Shown: positions 8,564-16,216, counted from the stretch's first letter. The stretch is DNA of 40,821 nucleotides from Aeromicrobium piscarium (GCF_007421815.1 NZ_VLNT01000023.1:1-40821); one strand, 5' to 3'. Numbers and translations are program-made. The notes: generated from the letters alone by a model not told the origin.

Positions 8564-8703
8564 GGTGCACTCCTCTCGCTGGGGACCGGGCAGTGACTCT
8601 CCTTGATCGTATCGGTCCCGTGGAGGCGGGCCGGTACGCGACTGGCCGAAGGGCGCTGCTAGACTCATTCCTCGGTCGTAGCGTCGGTGACGGACGGCCA
8701 CAC

Positions 8704-8786
8704 GCGCGAGTGGCGGAATGGTAGACGCGCTGGCTTCAGGTGCCAGTGTCCGCAAGGGCGTGGGGGTTCAAATCCCCCCTCGCGCA
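8704..8786 (+). tRNA. tRNA-Leu (anticodon CAG)
   Basis: Acceptor arms GCGCGAG (8704-8710) and CTCGCGC (8779-8785) pair perfectly, followed by discriminator A8786. The anticodon stem CTGGC/GCCAG frames the loop TTCAGGT with anticodon CAG at 8737-8739. A long variable arm and the T-arm GGGGGTTCAAATCCCCC confirm a class II tRNA-Leu. CCA is not encoded. A tRNA-Leu next to fhaA is also found in mycobacteria, so this is conserved context. Confidence 0.97.
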
Positions 8787-8796
8787 CAGTACCGAT

Positions 8797-8830
8797 CAGC
8801 CCCTCATCCGGTCTCACGGGTGAGGGGCTG
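8797..8830 (+). terminator. Terminator hairpin after tRNA-Leu
   Basis: CAGCCCCTCA and TGAGGGGCTG form a perfect 10-bp stem with a 14-base loop, starting 11 bases after the tRNA, followed by tctcgtgtt. It likely ends the tRNA transcript. Confidence 0.75.
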
Positions 8831-8858
8831 TCTCGTGTTCACGGCACGCTCGGGAGGC

Positions 8859-8945
8859 GGCGGTAGGTCATCAACCTCTCCCGCCGTGGGGCGGTAGCCG
8901 GTCAACCCCATCGAGCGCGGACGAGGTTGACGGTCTACCTGCGCC
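8859..8945. repeat. GGCGGTAG...TCAACC repeat cluster, locus 2
   Basis: Three copies of the same unit as at 1281-1403. Forward copies start at 8859 and 8890, again exactly 31 bases apart, and one reverse copy lies at 8925-8945 (GAGGTTGACGGTCTACC in the plus strand). It occupies the space between the tRNA terminator and the marR stop. Order (two forward, then reverse) and period repeat the first locus, though the cores have diverged. Confidence 0.7.
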
Positions 8946-8953
8946 AGTGTCGA

Positions 8954-9376
8954 TCAGTCCTCCAGCGCACGAGCGATGTCCTCGGTGGCGTCGAGGAAGG
9001 ACTGTGCCTGGTCGTCGGTCCACCGCTCGATGACCTCAAGCAGCCGTCCGATGCTGTCGTCGTAGAGCGCCTGGAAGCGCTCGATGCTGGTGGCGTGGAT
9101 GTGGATCGAGCGGCGGTCGGCGGCATCGGGATGGCGTTCGATCCAGCCATCCCTCTCCAATCGGGTCAGCACCCCGGTCATCGTCGCCAGATGCGTGGAG
9201 GTCTGGTGCGCGAGCGCTGTGGGGGTCTGCGGTCCCTCGCGGTGCAGCACCTCCAGTACCGTCAGGTCGCTCTCGCGTAGCCCTGCCGTGTTGGCGACGG
9301 CGCGGTCGTGGGTAGCGAAGCCGGTGCGCAGCCTGCGGAGCGCGAGGATCAGCGAGTCGCTCGAGGGCGTGGTCAT
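8954..9376 (-). CDS. MarR family transcriptional regulator
   Basis: A 140-residue winged-helix protein. The DNA-binding part has LTVLEVLHREGPQTPTALAH, recognition helix region HLATMTGVLTRLERDGWIER and the wing residues DRRSIHIHAT (about residues 95-104). MarR proteins bind palindromes as dimers and usually respond to small molecules. It overlaps the preceding gene by four bases (ATGA at 9373-9376), so both are co-translated and it probably controls its own operon from the palindrome at 10043-10073. Confidence 0.9.
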   Translation of the reverse strand: MTTPSSDSLILALRRLRTGFATHDRAVANTAGLRESDLTVLEVLHREGPQTPTALAHQTSTHLATMTGVLTRLERDGWIERHPDAADRRSIHIHATSIERFQALYDDSIGRLLEVIERWTDDQAQSFLDATEDIARALED

Positions 9377-10029
9377 GTCTCCAGTCTCCTCGCGAACAAG
9401 GGGAACGGCGTGATCCCCACCTCGCGCAGTTGTCCGCGCACCGTTCGGTAGAACGACGGACGCAGCAGCTGGTTCACCAGGAACGGCACCACCTTCCCCG
9501 GGATGACGGCGTAGTTCATGATGAGGAAGGGTGCCTCTCCGGTGAACTCCAGGAGCGTGGAATTGTCGACTCCGAGCTTGTCGGCGTACCACCTCGCCAC
9601 GGAGGTCCACGCCCCGACCGCCTCCTCGGAGCTCGCCTCGCCGGCGAAGTGGTTCAAGAGGATCTCCCCGCCGCGTTCCTCTGTGTCGCCGATCCTCACC
9701 GCGTTGCGAGCCGTCAGAGCGAGCTCCGGCTGATCCAGTCCGAGGGCTGCGGCCCGTTCGACCAGCAGGTCGCTCAGGGGTTCATCGGCGTGGACGAGCA
9801 GTGCGAGATCGTAGCGGGGACCGCCATCGATGGGCGGGATCGCGGTGATCTCCAGTGCGTGGGCGGTGGAGACCTCCTCCTCTGCCGTGAGCTCTGCAGC
9901 GAGTCGTGCCAGCTCGCGTCCGTGCTCCGCGCGCTTCTGACTGAAGCGGACGAAGGGGCCGGTCAGGCGCAGGTCGATGGCCCAGGCGAGGTGGGTGAAC
10001 CAGCCTTCCAGTGGCGCTTCGAGGTCCAT
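9373..10029 (-). CDS. Conserved-looking protein of unknown function, paired with MarR
   Basis: A 218-residue protein without a signal peptide or clear membrane segment. I do not recognise the family. It opens with a Trp-containing amphipathic stretch, has an acidic middle and a hydrophobic, possibly membrane-associated C-terminal part (NYAVIPGKVVPFLVNQLL). ATG 10029 has ATGGAG about 9 bases upstream, and an AT-rich palindromic region precedes it. The four-base overlap with marR says the two act together, so this is the likely target or co-factor of the regulator. Confidence 0.75.
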   Translation of the reverse strand: MDLEAPLEGWFTHLAWAIDLRLTGPFVRFSQKRAEHGRELARLAAELTAEEEVSTAHALEITAIPPIDGGPRYDLALLVHADEPLSDLLVERAAALGLDQPELALTARNAVRIGDTEERGGEILLNHFAGEASSEEAVGAWTSVARWYADKLGVDNSTLLEFTGEAPFLIMNYAVIPGKVVPFLVNQLLRPSFYRTVRGQLREVGITPFPLFARRLET

Positions 10030-10042
10030 GTGTCACTCCATG

Positions 10043-10073
10043 CTATGAGATTCATATTTTATGAGAACCATAG
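10043..10073. promoter_or_regulatory. Candidate MarR operator
   Basis: CTATG (10043-10047) and CATAG (10069-10073) form the ends of an imperfect inverted repeat around the AT-rich centre ATATTTTAT. The segment is strikingly AT-rich for this genome and sits 14 bases upstream of the first gene of the MarR operon. On the minus strand it contains TATGAAT, usable as a -10, so a bound regulator would block it. Confidence 0.5.
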
Positions 10074-10131
10074 TAATTGGGCAGACACTTATACCGTGAG
10101 GTGGCGTGCGACTACTGCCTTGTCGAGACCG

Positions 10132-10707
10132 TCAGGATTCTCGCTGGGGAGGATCGGCGCGCCGGTAGTGCAGGGCGACCGCGCCATTGCCGAGCGGCTC
10201 GGCGGACATCAGCTCGAGGCGTCGAGTGCCGAGCAGTCCGCCCTGGTACAGCGTGGGGCCGTGGCCGGCGATCATCGGGTGCAGGAGGAAGGCGTACTCG
10301 TCGATCAGATCCAGTCGGTCCAGTCCCGTCGCGAGCGCGCCGCTGCCCACCAGCACCCCGTCGGGAGTCGCTTCCTTGAGCTCCCGAACCGCCGTGCGTA
10401 GATCGCCGATGACGTGGTGGCTGTTGGTCCACGGGAAGTCGCTTCGCGTCGAGGACACCACGTACTTCGGCTTGGACTCCAGCTTGAGGGCCCATTCGCG
10501 GAGCGCCGGCGGTGCGTCCTCGTCGCCGCGGGCGACCGCGGGCCAGTAGCTCTCCATCATCTCGTAGGTGACGCGGCCCCACAGCATCGCGCCGCTTTCG
10601 TCCATGAGGCGGGTGAAGTAGGCGTGCGTCTCGTCGTCGGCGATGCCCTCCTGGTGGTCGACGCAGCCGTCGAGGGTGACATTGAGGCTGAACGTCAGCA
10701 GGCCCAT
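10132..10707 (-). CDS. Dihydrofolate reductase / RibD C-terminal domain protein
   Basis: A 191-residue protein of the family of RibD reductase-like domains. It starts with the usual beta strand (MGLLTFSLNVTLDGCVD), followed by MLWGRVTYEMMESYW (about residues 41-55) and the NADP-binding VLVGSGALATGL (about 117-128), then an IDEYAFLLHPMIAGHGPTLY block. Such stand-alone proteins are common in actinomycetes; the substrate is unknown. ATG 10707 has TACGAT exactly 6 bases upstream (10714-10719), so a leaderless mRNA is likely. Confidence 0.85.
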   Translation of the reverse strand: MGLLTFSLNVTLDGCVDHQEGIADDETHAYFTRLMDESGAMLWGRVTYEMMESYWPAVARGDEDAPPALREWALKLESKPKYVVSSTRSDFPWTNSHHVIGDLRTAVRELKEATPDGVLVGSGALATGLDRLDLIDEYAFLLHPMIAGHGPTLYQGGLLGTRRLELMSAEPLGNGAVALHYRRADPPQRES

Positions 10708-10765
10708 AGGTCGATCGTAGTCCGATCTTGTTCCCGGACCGCCCCACTCAACGAGGACGCAACCG

Positions 10766-10790
10766 ATATTAATATTGATAGTGATAGCGT
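10766..10790 (+). promoter_or_regulatory. AT-rich palindrome and -10 element of the HTH/ABC operon
   Basis: ATATTAATAT (10766-10775) is a perfect palindrome, and TAGCGT (10785-10790) lies 6 bases before ATG 10797. The palindrome would overlap the promoter spacer, a good place for autoregulation by the HTH protein encoded next. Confidence 0.45.
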
Positions 10791-10796
10791 TGAGGT

Positions 10797-11342
10797 ATGT
10801 CGATGCCCTCGGTAGTGCTGCACCCGGTCCGGCTGCAGATCGTGCAGGCCCTTCTCGGCGAGGAGCTGACCACCCACCAGCTCCATCGACGTCTGCCCGA
10901 TGTCCCCATTGCGACCTTGTACCGTCACGTCGCCCAGCTGGTGAGGCACGAGCTGATCGAGGTCGCTGGTGAGCAACAGATTCGGGGTGCGAGCGAGAAG
11001 ACCTATCGCTTGGCGGCGGGGTTCGCCAACCCGACAGCCGAGGAGCTGGCGGCGTCGAGCTCCGAGGAGCTGTTGACGGCCTTCACCGTGTTCACCTCCG
11101 GTCTGATCCGCGACTTCGGCGAGTACCTCGGAGGCGACGGGCGCGATCTGGCCGCAGACCGTGTGAGCTTCGCCCAGGCGGACTTCTGGGCGACCGATGA
11201 GGAGGTCGACGAGCTCACCGGTGCGCTGATGGAAGCGCTCGTCGCCGTGCGCGCCCATGCCCCGGGTGAGGGACGGCGGCGACGGAAGCTCACGACGATC
11301 CTGGTCCCTCGGCCAGAGCCCGGAGCGGAGGGCTCGGCATGA
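10797..11342 (+). CDS. Winged-helix regulator (ArsR-like)
   Basis: A 181-residue regulator. Residues about 5-70 form a winged helix (HPVRLQIVQALLGEELTTHQL, then IATLYRHVAQLVRHELIEV), followed by a helical C-terminal part. It begins an operon with an ABC exporter and ends in a four-base ATGA overlap with it, a common layout for repressor-controlled export systems. Two starts compete: ATG 10797 with TAGCGT 6 bases upstream (leaderless) or ATG 10803 with GAGG 7 bases upstream. I chose the former because the leaderless pattern recurs across the window. Confidence 0.85.
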   Translation: MSMPSVVLHPVRLQIVQALLGEELTTHQLHRRLPDVPIATLYRHVAQLVRHELIEVAGEQQIRGASEKTYRLAAGFANPTAEELAASSSEELLTAFTVFTSGLIRDFGEYLGGDGRDLAADRVSFAQADFWATDEEVDELTGALMEALVAVRAHAPGEGRRRRKLTTILVPRPEPGAEGSA

Positions 11343-12037
11343 GCACCGCGCAGGCCACCGGTCTCGTCGTGGGGTACGGCGACACCGAGGTCGCCGGTCC
11401 GCTCGACCTCCGGCTCCGCCCCGGCATCACCGCCTTGCTCGGCCGGAACGGCTCAGGCAAGACGACCTTGATGCGGACGCTCTGCGGCATCATCCCGGCA
11501 CTGCGTGGGACGTGCCGGGTGCTCGACGTCGAGGTCGAGGACGGCGCCGCGGTCCGCTCGCGTGTGGGCTATCTCGGGCATGAGTCCGCGCTGGCCACGT
11601 CTCTGACCGTCGAGCAGAATCTCGAGTTCTGGCAGAGCGTCACCGGCACCTATCCCGAGGTCACCAGGGTCGGCCTGCCGGAGCTGATCGAGCGTTTCGA
11701 CCTGTCGGAGCTCGTGTCGCGGAAGGTCGCGACGCTGAGCCGAGGCCAGCGTCAGCGGGTCGATCTCGCGCGGCTGGCGATGACGGACCCGGAGTTCGTC
11801 GTGCTCGACGAGCCGCTCAGCGGACTCGATCCGGTCTACGCCGCGCAGACCCGCGACCTGTTGCGTGACTGGGGCCGCGAGCGCACGGTGCTCTACTCGA
11901 CGCACAGCGTGCCCGAGGCGATCGAGCTCGCCGACGCCTATCTGATCGTCACCGGACACGAGGTGGTCGAGCTCGGCGGTGACGGAACGGCGGTCACCGA
12001 GACGGACATCCTCGAGATCCTGGGGAGGACCTCATGA
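11339..12037 (+). CDS. ABC transporter ATP-binding protein
   Basis: A 232-residue ATPase with Walker A GRNGSGKTT (residues 35-43), signature LSRGQ (133-137) and Walker B FVVLDEP (153-159). It belongs to the drug or peptide exporter type that pairs with a separate membrane subunit. It overlaps both neighbours by four bases, so regulator, ATPase and permease are one translational unit. The substrate cannot be told from sequence. Confidence 0.95.
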   Translation: MSTAQATGLVVGYGDTEVAGPLDLRLRPGITALLGRNGSGKTTLMRTLCGIIPALRGTCRVLDVEVEDGAAVRSRVGYLGHESALATSLTVEQNLEFWQSVTGTYPEVTRVGLPELIERFDLSELVSRKVATLSRGQRQRVDLARLAMTDPEFVVLDEPLSGLDPVYAAQTRDLLRDWGRERTVLYSTHSVPEAIELADAYLIVTGHEVVELGGDGTAVTETDILEILGRTS

Positions 12038-12834
12038 GCGTGGGCCGCCGTCGCATCCTCGCGTTCGCCCGACGCGCCTGGCGCCAGCAGCGCAGCACCG
12101 CGGTGTGGCTGGCAGCGGTGGTCGGAGGCGTGCTCGGCGTGGTGGTGTTCCTCGGGTCCGGGGGCGCGAACACGCTGCCGGAGCTGTCCGAGCTGATCCC
12201 GACGGAGGGGACCGGTCTCGTCTCCGTCCACGACGACGACGGCGGGTTCCTCCCGATGACCGCCTATGTGCTGACCATGGCTCCAGCCGTGCTCGGCATG
12301 CTGGTGGCCGTCGTCGCGACGCTGACCCTCCCCGGGGTCGTCGCCGACGATGTCAGCGGCGGAGGCATCGAGGTCCTGCTCGCCGGACCGATCCCGCGGC
12401 GCTCGCTCTTCATCGCGTACCTCGGCGCCGGTCTCCTGCTCACGGCGGCCTCATGGGTCGTGGCCACGGTGAGCTTCGCCCTGGCGATGGCCGCGACCGC
12501 CGTGGTGCTGGGGGTGAGCGTCACGGTCTCGGTCGCCTATGTCGCGGCGCTCGTGGTCGTGCCCCTGTCGATGGCGATCTGGTCGTCCACGGTGACGCTG
12601 TTCGGCGCGCTGCTGTATCCCGGCAGCCTGGAGTCCAAGGCGGGCTTGAATGGCGGGCCGATCAGGCTGCTGGCGATGCTCCCGGCGCTGGTGGCCGTGC
12701 CATCGGTCCTGCTGCTGCCGGGCTGGGTGGTGACGGCCCTCGGCCTGGTGCTGGTGGGGACGATCGCCGCGAGTGCTGTGCTGGTCGTCCTGACCGCGCG
12801 GGGGTTCCGCAGTACCCGAGTGCTCAGCGCCTGA
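12034..12834 (+). CDS. ABC transporter permease
   Basis: A 266-residue membrane protein with six likely membrane segments (the first about residues 22-41) and a short extracytoplasmic loop rich in acidic residues after the first. It fits ABC-2-like permeases that partner the ATPase encoded directly upstream, with which it overlaps by four bases. No conserved substrate motif is visible. Confidence 0.88.
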   Translation: MSVGRRRILAFARRAWRQQRSTAVWLAAVVGGVLGVVVFLGSGGANTLPELSELIPTEGTGLVSVHDDDGGFLPMTAYVLTMAPAVLGMLVAVVATLTLPGVVADDVSGGGIEVLLAGPIPRRSLFIAYLGAGLLLTAASWVVATVSFALAMAATAVVLGVSVTVSVAYVAALVVVPLSMAIWSSTVTLFGALLYPGSLESKAGLNGGPIRLLAMLPALVAVPSVLLLPGWVVTALGLVLVGTIAASAVLVVLTARGFRSTRVLSA

Positions 12835-12847
12835 CCGATCGGGGGCG

Positions 12848-13594
12848 ATGGGTGAGGATGGGCCGGTGGAGTTCGTCGGCGTCGACCTGGCCTGGGGTGA
12901 GCGCGGGCGTACCGGACTGGCGGTGCTCGATGTCTCCGGGGCGCTGGTCGACACTGCCAGCGTCCGGACCGATGACGAGATCGATGCCTGGATCGCGCGC
13001 TGGGATCCGGCGGCGATCGGAGTGGACGCGCCGCTGTTGGTGCTCAATGAGACGGGGATGCGCTCGGGTGAGGCGGAGGTGACCTCGGCTTTCGGCCGTT
13101 ACGGAGCGGGCTGCCACGCCACCAACCGTGGCCGCCCCTGGTTCGACCCGCCGCGCGGCGAGTCGCTGGTCCGCCGGCACGGCTGGCCGACTGACCCGCG
13201 GCGCGCGGAGGGCATCGTCTGTGTCGAGGTCTATCCACACGCGGCGCTCGTGGGACTGTTCGCCCTCCCCTACCGACTCGCCTACAAGCGCGGCCGGGGC
13301 CGGAGGGTGGAGGATCGGCGTGCTGAGTTCCTGCGGCTGCTCGGGCTCCTCGAGAGCGTCCGCAGGCTCCGGCTCGTGGCGTCGCCCGCGTGGTCGCGAC
13401 TACGCCGAGCGGTGGAGGAGGCGCATCGACAGGTCGACCTGGACCGGGTCGAGGATGAGCTCGACGCGGTCGTCTGTGCGGACCTCGCCTGGCGTTGGCG
13501 GAACGATCGCGGCACGCTGCGGGTCTATGGCGACCCGTCGGCCGGCTATCTGCTCGCACCGACGCCGCCCGTGCACGACGCGCGTCGTCAGTGA
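12848..13594 (+). CDS. DUF429 family protein
   Basis: A 248-residue protein resembling the DUF429 family, an RNase H-like fold group with no assigned function. It has the N-terminal FVGVDLAWGERGRTGLAVLD (about residues 9-28) and a later GVDAPLLV (about 58-65) and EGIVCVEVYPHAAL (about 121-134), containing conserved acidic residues. Start ATG 12848 is used, 13 bases after the permease; GTG 12866 (six residues later) would give the domain edge directly. The 3' end overlaps the convergent VOC gene by 7 bases. Confidence 0.8.
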   Translation: MGEDGPVEFVGVDLAWGERGRTGLAVLDVSGALVDTASVRTDDEIDAWIARWDPAAIGVDAPLLVLNETGMRSGEAEVTSAFGRYGAGCHATNRGRPWFDPPRGESLVRRHGWPTDPRRAEGIVCVEVYPHAALVGLFALPYRLAYKRGRGRRVEDRRAEFLRLLGLLESVRRLRLVASPAWSRLRRAVEEAHRQVDLDRVEDELDAVVCADLAWRWRNDRGTLRVYGDPSAGYLLAPTPPVHDARRQ

Positions 13595-13938
13595 GCGCCC
13601 GAGATGCAGAACACGTTGCCGTCGGGGTCGGCCATGACGATCCATCGGAAGTCGCCCATGGTCTGCTCATCGAGACGCTCCGCGCCCGACGCCACCAGCC
13701 GCGCGGCCTCGTCGTCGAGATCGCCATCGGCTTCCAGATCGAGGTGGACACGATTCTTGCCGGGCGTGGGATCGGCGACCTTCTGGAAGGCCAGCCGGGG
13801 ACCGCTGCTCAGTTGCACCACCGAGAACCAGCCGTCGTTCTCGGCGATGACCTCGCCGCCGGTCTGCTCGGCCCACCAGCGGCCGAGCGGCAGCGGGTCG
13901 ATGGAGTCGCAGGTGATCATCACAGGTCTCAGGCTCAT
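13588..13938 (-). CDS. VOC (glyoxalase/bleomycin resistance) family protein
   Basis: A 116-residue protein with the beta-alpha-beta-beta-beta fold signs of the vicinal oxygen chelate superfamily: start PVMITCDS, middle LAFQKVADPTPGKNRVHLDL, and the terminal MADPDGNVFCIS. One module means it acts as a dimer. Reactions in this family vary, so the substrate is unknown. ATG 13938 has TACGGT exactly 6 bases upstream (13945-13950), pointing to a leaderless transcript. Confidence 0.88.
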   Translation of the reverse strand: MSLRPVMITCDSIDPLPLGRWWAEQTGGEVIAENDGWFSVVQLSSGPRLAFQKVADPTPGKNRVHLDLEADGDLDDEAARLVASGAERLDEQTMGDFRWIVMADPDGNVFCISGAH

Positions 13939-14040
13939 GGCACGACCGTAGAGCCGCCCACCGACAGATCATGGTCAACGGAGCCCACGTAACCCGGGCT
14001 GTCCTTCTGTGATGAGGGGCCGACGGCCGACGTCGACGGC

Positions 14041-14090
14041 GCCCATGCTGTCGTCACCGCGGCCGACAGCGCGCAATGAAACCGGTGATG
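14041..14090 (-). pseudogene. Duplicated fragment of the GlsB-like gene
   Basis: About 50 bases here match the 5' part of the gene at 15033-15296 (its bases 15210-15261): the first 19 (GCCCATGCTGTCGTCACCG) are identical, followed by a few substitutions and a two-base deletion that shifts the frame. It corresponds to roughly residues 12-29 of that protein in the same orientation. It has no start or remaining domain, so it is a relic. The two copies flank the siderophore-interacting protein gene. Confidence 0.7.
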
Positions 14091-14114
14091 GTGGCGGAGC
14101 GAGGCTGGACGGCT

Positions 14115-14133
14115 ACAGGTAAGGCTACCCTCA
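14115..14133. promoter_or_regulatory. Iron box (DtxR/IdeR-type operator)
   Basis: acaggtaaggctaccctca matches the DtxR/IdeR consensus TTAGGTTAGSCTAACCTAA at about 15 of 19 positions, including the AGGT and CCT arms. It overlaps the -10-like TACCCT (14126-14131) and ends 4 bases before ATG 14138, so a bound iron repressor would block transcription of the downstream gene. Confidence 0.75.
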
Positions 14134-14137
14134 TTCC

Positions 14138-14959
14138 ATGGGGAGAAAGAAGAATACGCCCGCTGATCGGCAGTTCACCATGGCGCACGTGCGCCACGCC
14201 GAACGCATCAGCCCGAACTTCGTACGCCTGACCCTCGGCGGGCTGGACGAACTGGTGCCGCGCGGGTACGACCACTGGTGTCGGCTCTTCCTCGCGCGCG
14301 AGGGACAGGACGTGCTGCAACTGCCGACACGGACCAGCGAGATCGGCTGGTACCTGCAGTACCTCGCCACACCGAAGGTGCGACGTCCATGGGTCCGGGC
14401 GTACACGCTGCGCGATGTCCGTTCTGGAACGGGGGAGGTGGACATCGACTTCGTGATCCACGGGCACGAGGCAGGAGGTCTGGGTCCGGCGGCTCAATTC
14501 GCCCTCTCTGCCAGCCCCGGTGACCGCGTCGGATTCCTGGACCAGGGCGTCGGCTTCACGCCTGACCACCCGCACGACTGGACGCTGCTCGTCGGTGATG
14601 AGACAGCACTGCCCGCCGTGGCGGGAATCATTGCCTCGCTCCCGGAGACGGCGCGGGGGATCGCGATCATCGAGGTGCCCACAGCCGGCGACCGCCAAGA
14701 GTTGCTGGTACCGCCCGAGATGGAGGTGCGCTGGATCCATCGAGACGAGTCGTCCATGGGCACCGACCGGCCGGGACAGCTCGCGCTGGAGGCCCTGAAG
14801 ACGACCGTCCCGCCGGACGGCGTCCTCCACGCGCATCTCATCGGAGAGTCCGGTCTCGCCACGGGTGCTCGCCGCCATCTCGTGCACGAGTGGGGCGTGC
14901 CCAAGCGCCACGTAGACTTCGTCGGCTACTGGCGTCACGGGCGACCTGCGACGACCTGA
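14138..14959 (+). CDS. Siderophore-interacting protein (FAD-dependent ferric reductase)
   Basis: A 273-residue protein of the ViuB/SIP family, which releases iron from ferric siderophores by reduction. The flavin-binding domain (about residues 12-125) contains the FAD motif RAYT at 87-90; the C-terminal part (about 130-270) has LLVGDETALPAVAGI, the NAD(P)H-binding side, and ends in the family block around HVDFVGYWRHG. An iron box covers the promoter. ATG 14138 is 6 bases after TACCCT with no Shine-Dalgarno, indicating a leaderless mRNA. No transporter or siderophore biosynthesis gene is adjacent. Confidence 0.93.
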   Translation: MGRKKNTPADRQFTMAHVRHAERISPNFVRLTLGGLDELVPRGYDHWCRLFLAREGQDVLQLPTRTSEIGWYLQYLATPKVRRPWVRAYTLRDVRSGTGEVDIDFVIHGHEAGGLGPAAQFALSASPGDRVGFLDQGVGFTPDHPHDWTLLVGDETALPAVAGIIASLPETARGIAIIEVPTAGDRQELLVPPEMEVRWIHRDESSMGTDRPGQLALEALKTTVPPDGVLHAHLIGESGLATGARRHLVHEWGVPKRHVDFVGYWRHGRPATT

Positions 14960-14987
14960 CGTCACACTCAGTGGCGTCGGACATGAG

Positions 14988-15021
14988 GAAGGGCCGTCGA
15001 CCGGGTGGTCGACGGCCCTTC
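14988..15021. terminator. Hairpin between SIP and GlsB-like genes
   Basis: GAAGGGCCGTCGAC pairs with GTCGACGGCCCTTC as a 14-bp perfect stem with a 6-base loop (cgggtg). It lies between two genes that converge and ends 11 bases before the GlsB-like stop, so it can terminate transcription in both directions. Confidence 0.8.
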
Positions 15022-15032
15022 GCTCCGGCGGA

Positions 15033-15296
15033 TCAGGCCTTCTTTCGACCCGTGACCGCGTTGAACACGATGAGGACGATGATCGCGCCGATCACCGATC
15101 CGATGATGCCGGCGGTGTTGCCGAGACCGAAGCCGTCGCCGCTGATGACGGCGCCGATCGAGCCACCGACGAACGAGCCGACGACGCCCAGGATGATCGT
15201 GCCGATCACGCCCATGCTGTCGTCACCGGGGACGACAGCGCGTGCGATGAAACCGGCGATGAGGCCGACGAGTAGGAAGACGAGGAGACTCCACAT
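15033..15296 (-). CDS. GlsB/YeaQ/YmgE family stress response membrane protein
   Basis: An 87-residue, Gly-rich membrane protein with three membrane segments, typical of the transglycosylase-associated (GlsB/YeaQ) family. Landmarks are GLIAGFIARAVVPGDD (about residues 11-26) and the repeated IGxI/IGAI segments, ending in a basic KKA tail. These small proteins are induced by envelope or general stress in many bacteria; their mechanism is unknown. A piece of this gene is duplicated at 14041-14090. It is followed upstream by DUF4235 and PfpI genes in the same direction, so a stress operon is plausible. Confidence 0.92.
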   Translation of the reverse strand: MWSLLVFLLVGLIAGFIARAVVPGDDSMGVIGTIILGVVGSFVGGSIGAVISGDGFGLGNTAGIIGSVIGAIIVLIVFNAVTGRKKA

Positions 15297-15334
15297 GATG
15301 ATGCCTTTCGTGACGGGGAAGTGAGGGGACGGGG

Positions 15335-15649
15335 TCAGTTACCGGGCCACTCGCCGGTGGCCTTCTGGAACGCACGCGCGCCTTGACGTTGGACGAGGGC
15401 CTTCACCACGGAGAAGATCGCGCCCTGCAGCACGGCGGCCAGCAGGATCTCCTTGAGCGAGAACTCCGACTCCAGCGGGCCTGGGGCGTCGCCCTCGGAA
15501 TTGGGGCTCACCCGCTTCCAGATCTGCTTGAAGGCGAAGCCCGCCACGACACCGGCGATGACCGAGCTGACGATGCCGACCGGCTTGTAGAGGATTTTTG
15601 CCGAGGTGCTGGCCTCGGCCTCCGCACCCGCGAAGTCCTTGCCGCTCAT
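15335..15649 (-). CDS. DUF4235 family membrane protein
   Basis: A 104-residue protein with two membrane segments (about residues 22-42 and 67-85), the pattern of DUF4235: KILYKPVGIVSSVIAGVVAG followed by a charged loop KQIWKRV. These are small actinomycete proteins of unknown role, often beside phage-shock or stress genes. ATG 15649 overlaps the stop of the PfpI gene by four bases, so the two are coupled. It lies 38 bases before the GlsB-like gene. Confidence 0.88.
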   Translation of the reverse strand: MSGKDFAGAEAEASTSAKILYKPVGIVSSVIAGVVAGFAFKQIWKRVSPNSEGDAPGPLESEFSLKEILLAAVLQGAIFSVVKALVQRQGARAFQKATGEWPGN

Positions 15650-16200
15650 CGCTGTCCCACCACGTCCACGATGGTGGCGTTGAACGCCTCGAGATCGTCG
15701 GGATTGCGTGAGGTGATGAGGTCGAAGCCTTCCGCGGTGCAGTGCTTGACCGTCTCGTCGACCCACTGGCCACCCGCGTTGACGATGTCGGTACGCAGGC
15801 TCGGGTACGACGTCAGCGTCTTGCCCCGCGTGAGCCCGGTCTCGACGAGTGCCCAGGGGCCGTGGCAGATCGCGGCGATCGGCTTGCCGGCCGCGGCGAA
15901 GGCCTTGATGAACCCGAGCGCGGTGTCATCGAGACGGAGGGTGTCCGCGTTGACGGTGCCACCGGGGATCACCACCGCGTCGAAGTCGTCGACCGAGAGA
16001 TCGGCGATGGTGGCGTCCGGGGCGAACGTCTCGTCCTTGTCGACATCGCCGACCATCGACTGAACATCGTCGGAGGCGGGGGCGGCGTGGACGGCTCGGC
16101 CTCCAGCCGAGATGATGGCCTCTCGGGGGGACGTGAGTTCGACTTTCTCGACGCCGACCTGTGAGGTGATGATCGCGATGGACTTGCCTTCCAGAGACAT
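15646..16200 (-). CDS. DJ-1/PfpI family protein (type 1 glutamine amidotransferase fold)
   Basis: A 184-residue protein with the PfpI signature: Glu22 in VELTSPREAI, VIPGG (78-82) and the nucleophile elbow AICHGPW with Cys112-His113. Members of this group include intracellular peptidase-like, chaperone-like and deglycase-like proteins linked to stress; the exact activity here is not known. It heads a probable minus-strand stress operon with DUF4235 (four-base overlap) and the GlsB-like gene. Start ATG 16200 matches the family N-terminus. Confidence 0.93.
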   Translation of the reverse strand: MSLEGKSIAIITSQVGVEKVELTSPREAIISAGGRAVHAAPASDDVQSMVGDVDKDETFAPDATIADLSVDDFDAVVIPGGTVNADTLRLDDTALGFIKAFAAAGKPIAAICHGPWALVETGLTRGKTLTSYPSLRTDIVNAGGQWVDETVKHCTAEGFDLITSRNPDDLEAFNATIVDVVGQR

Positions 16201-16216
16201 GGTCCTCCCTTCGCCG

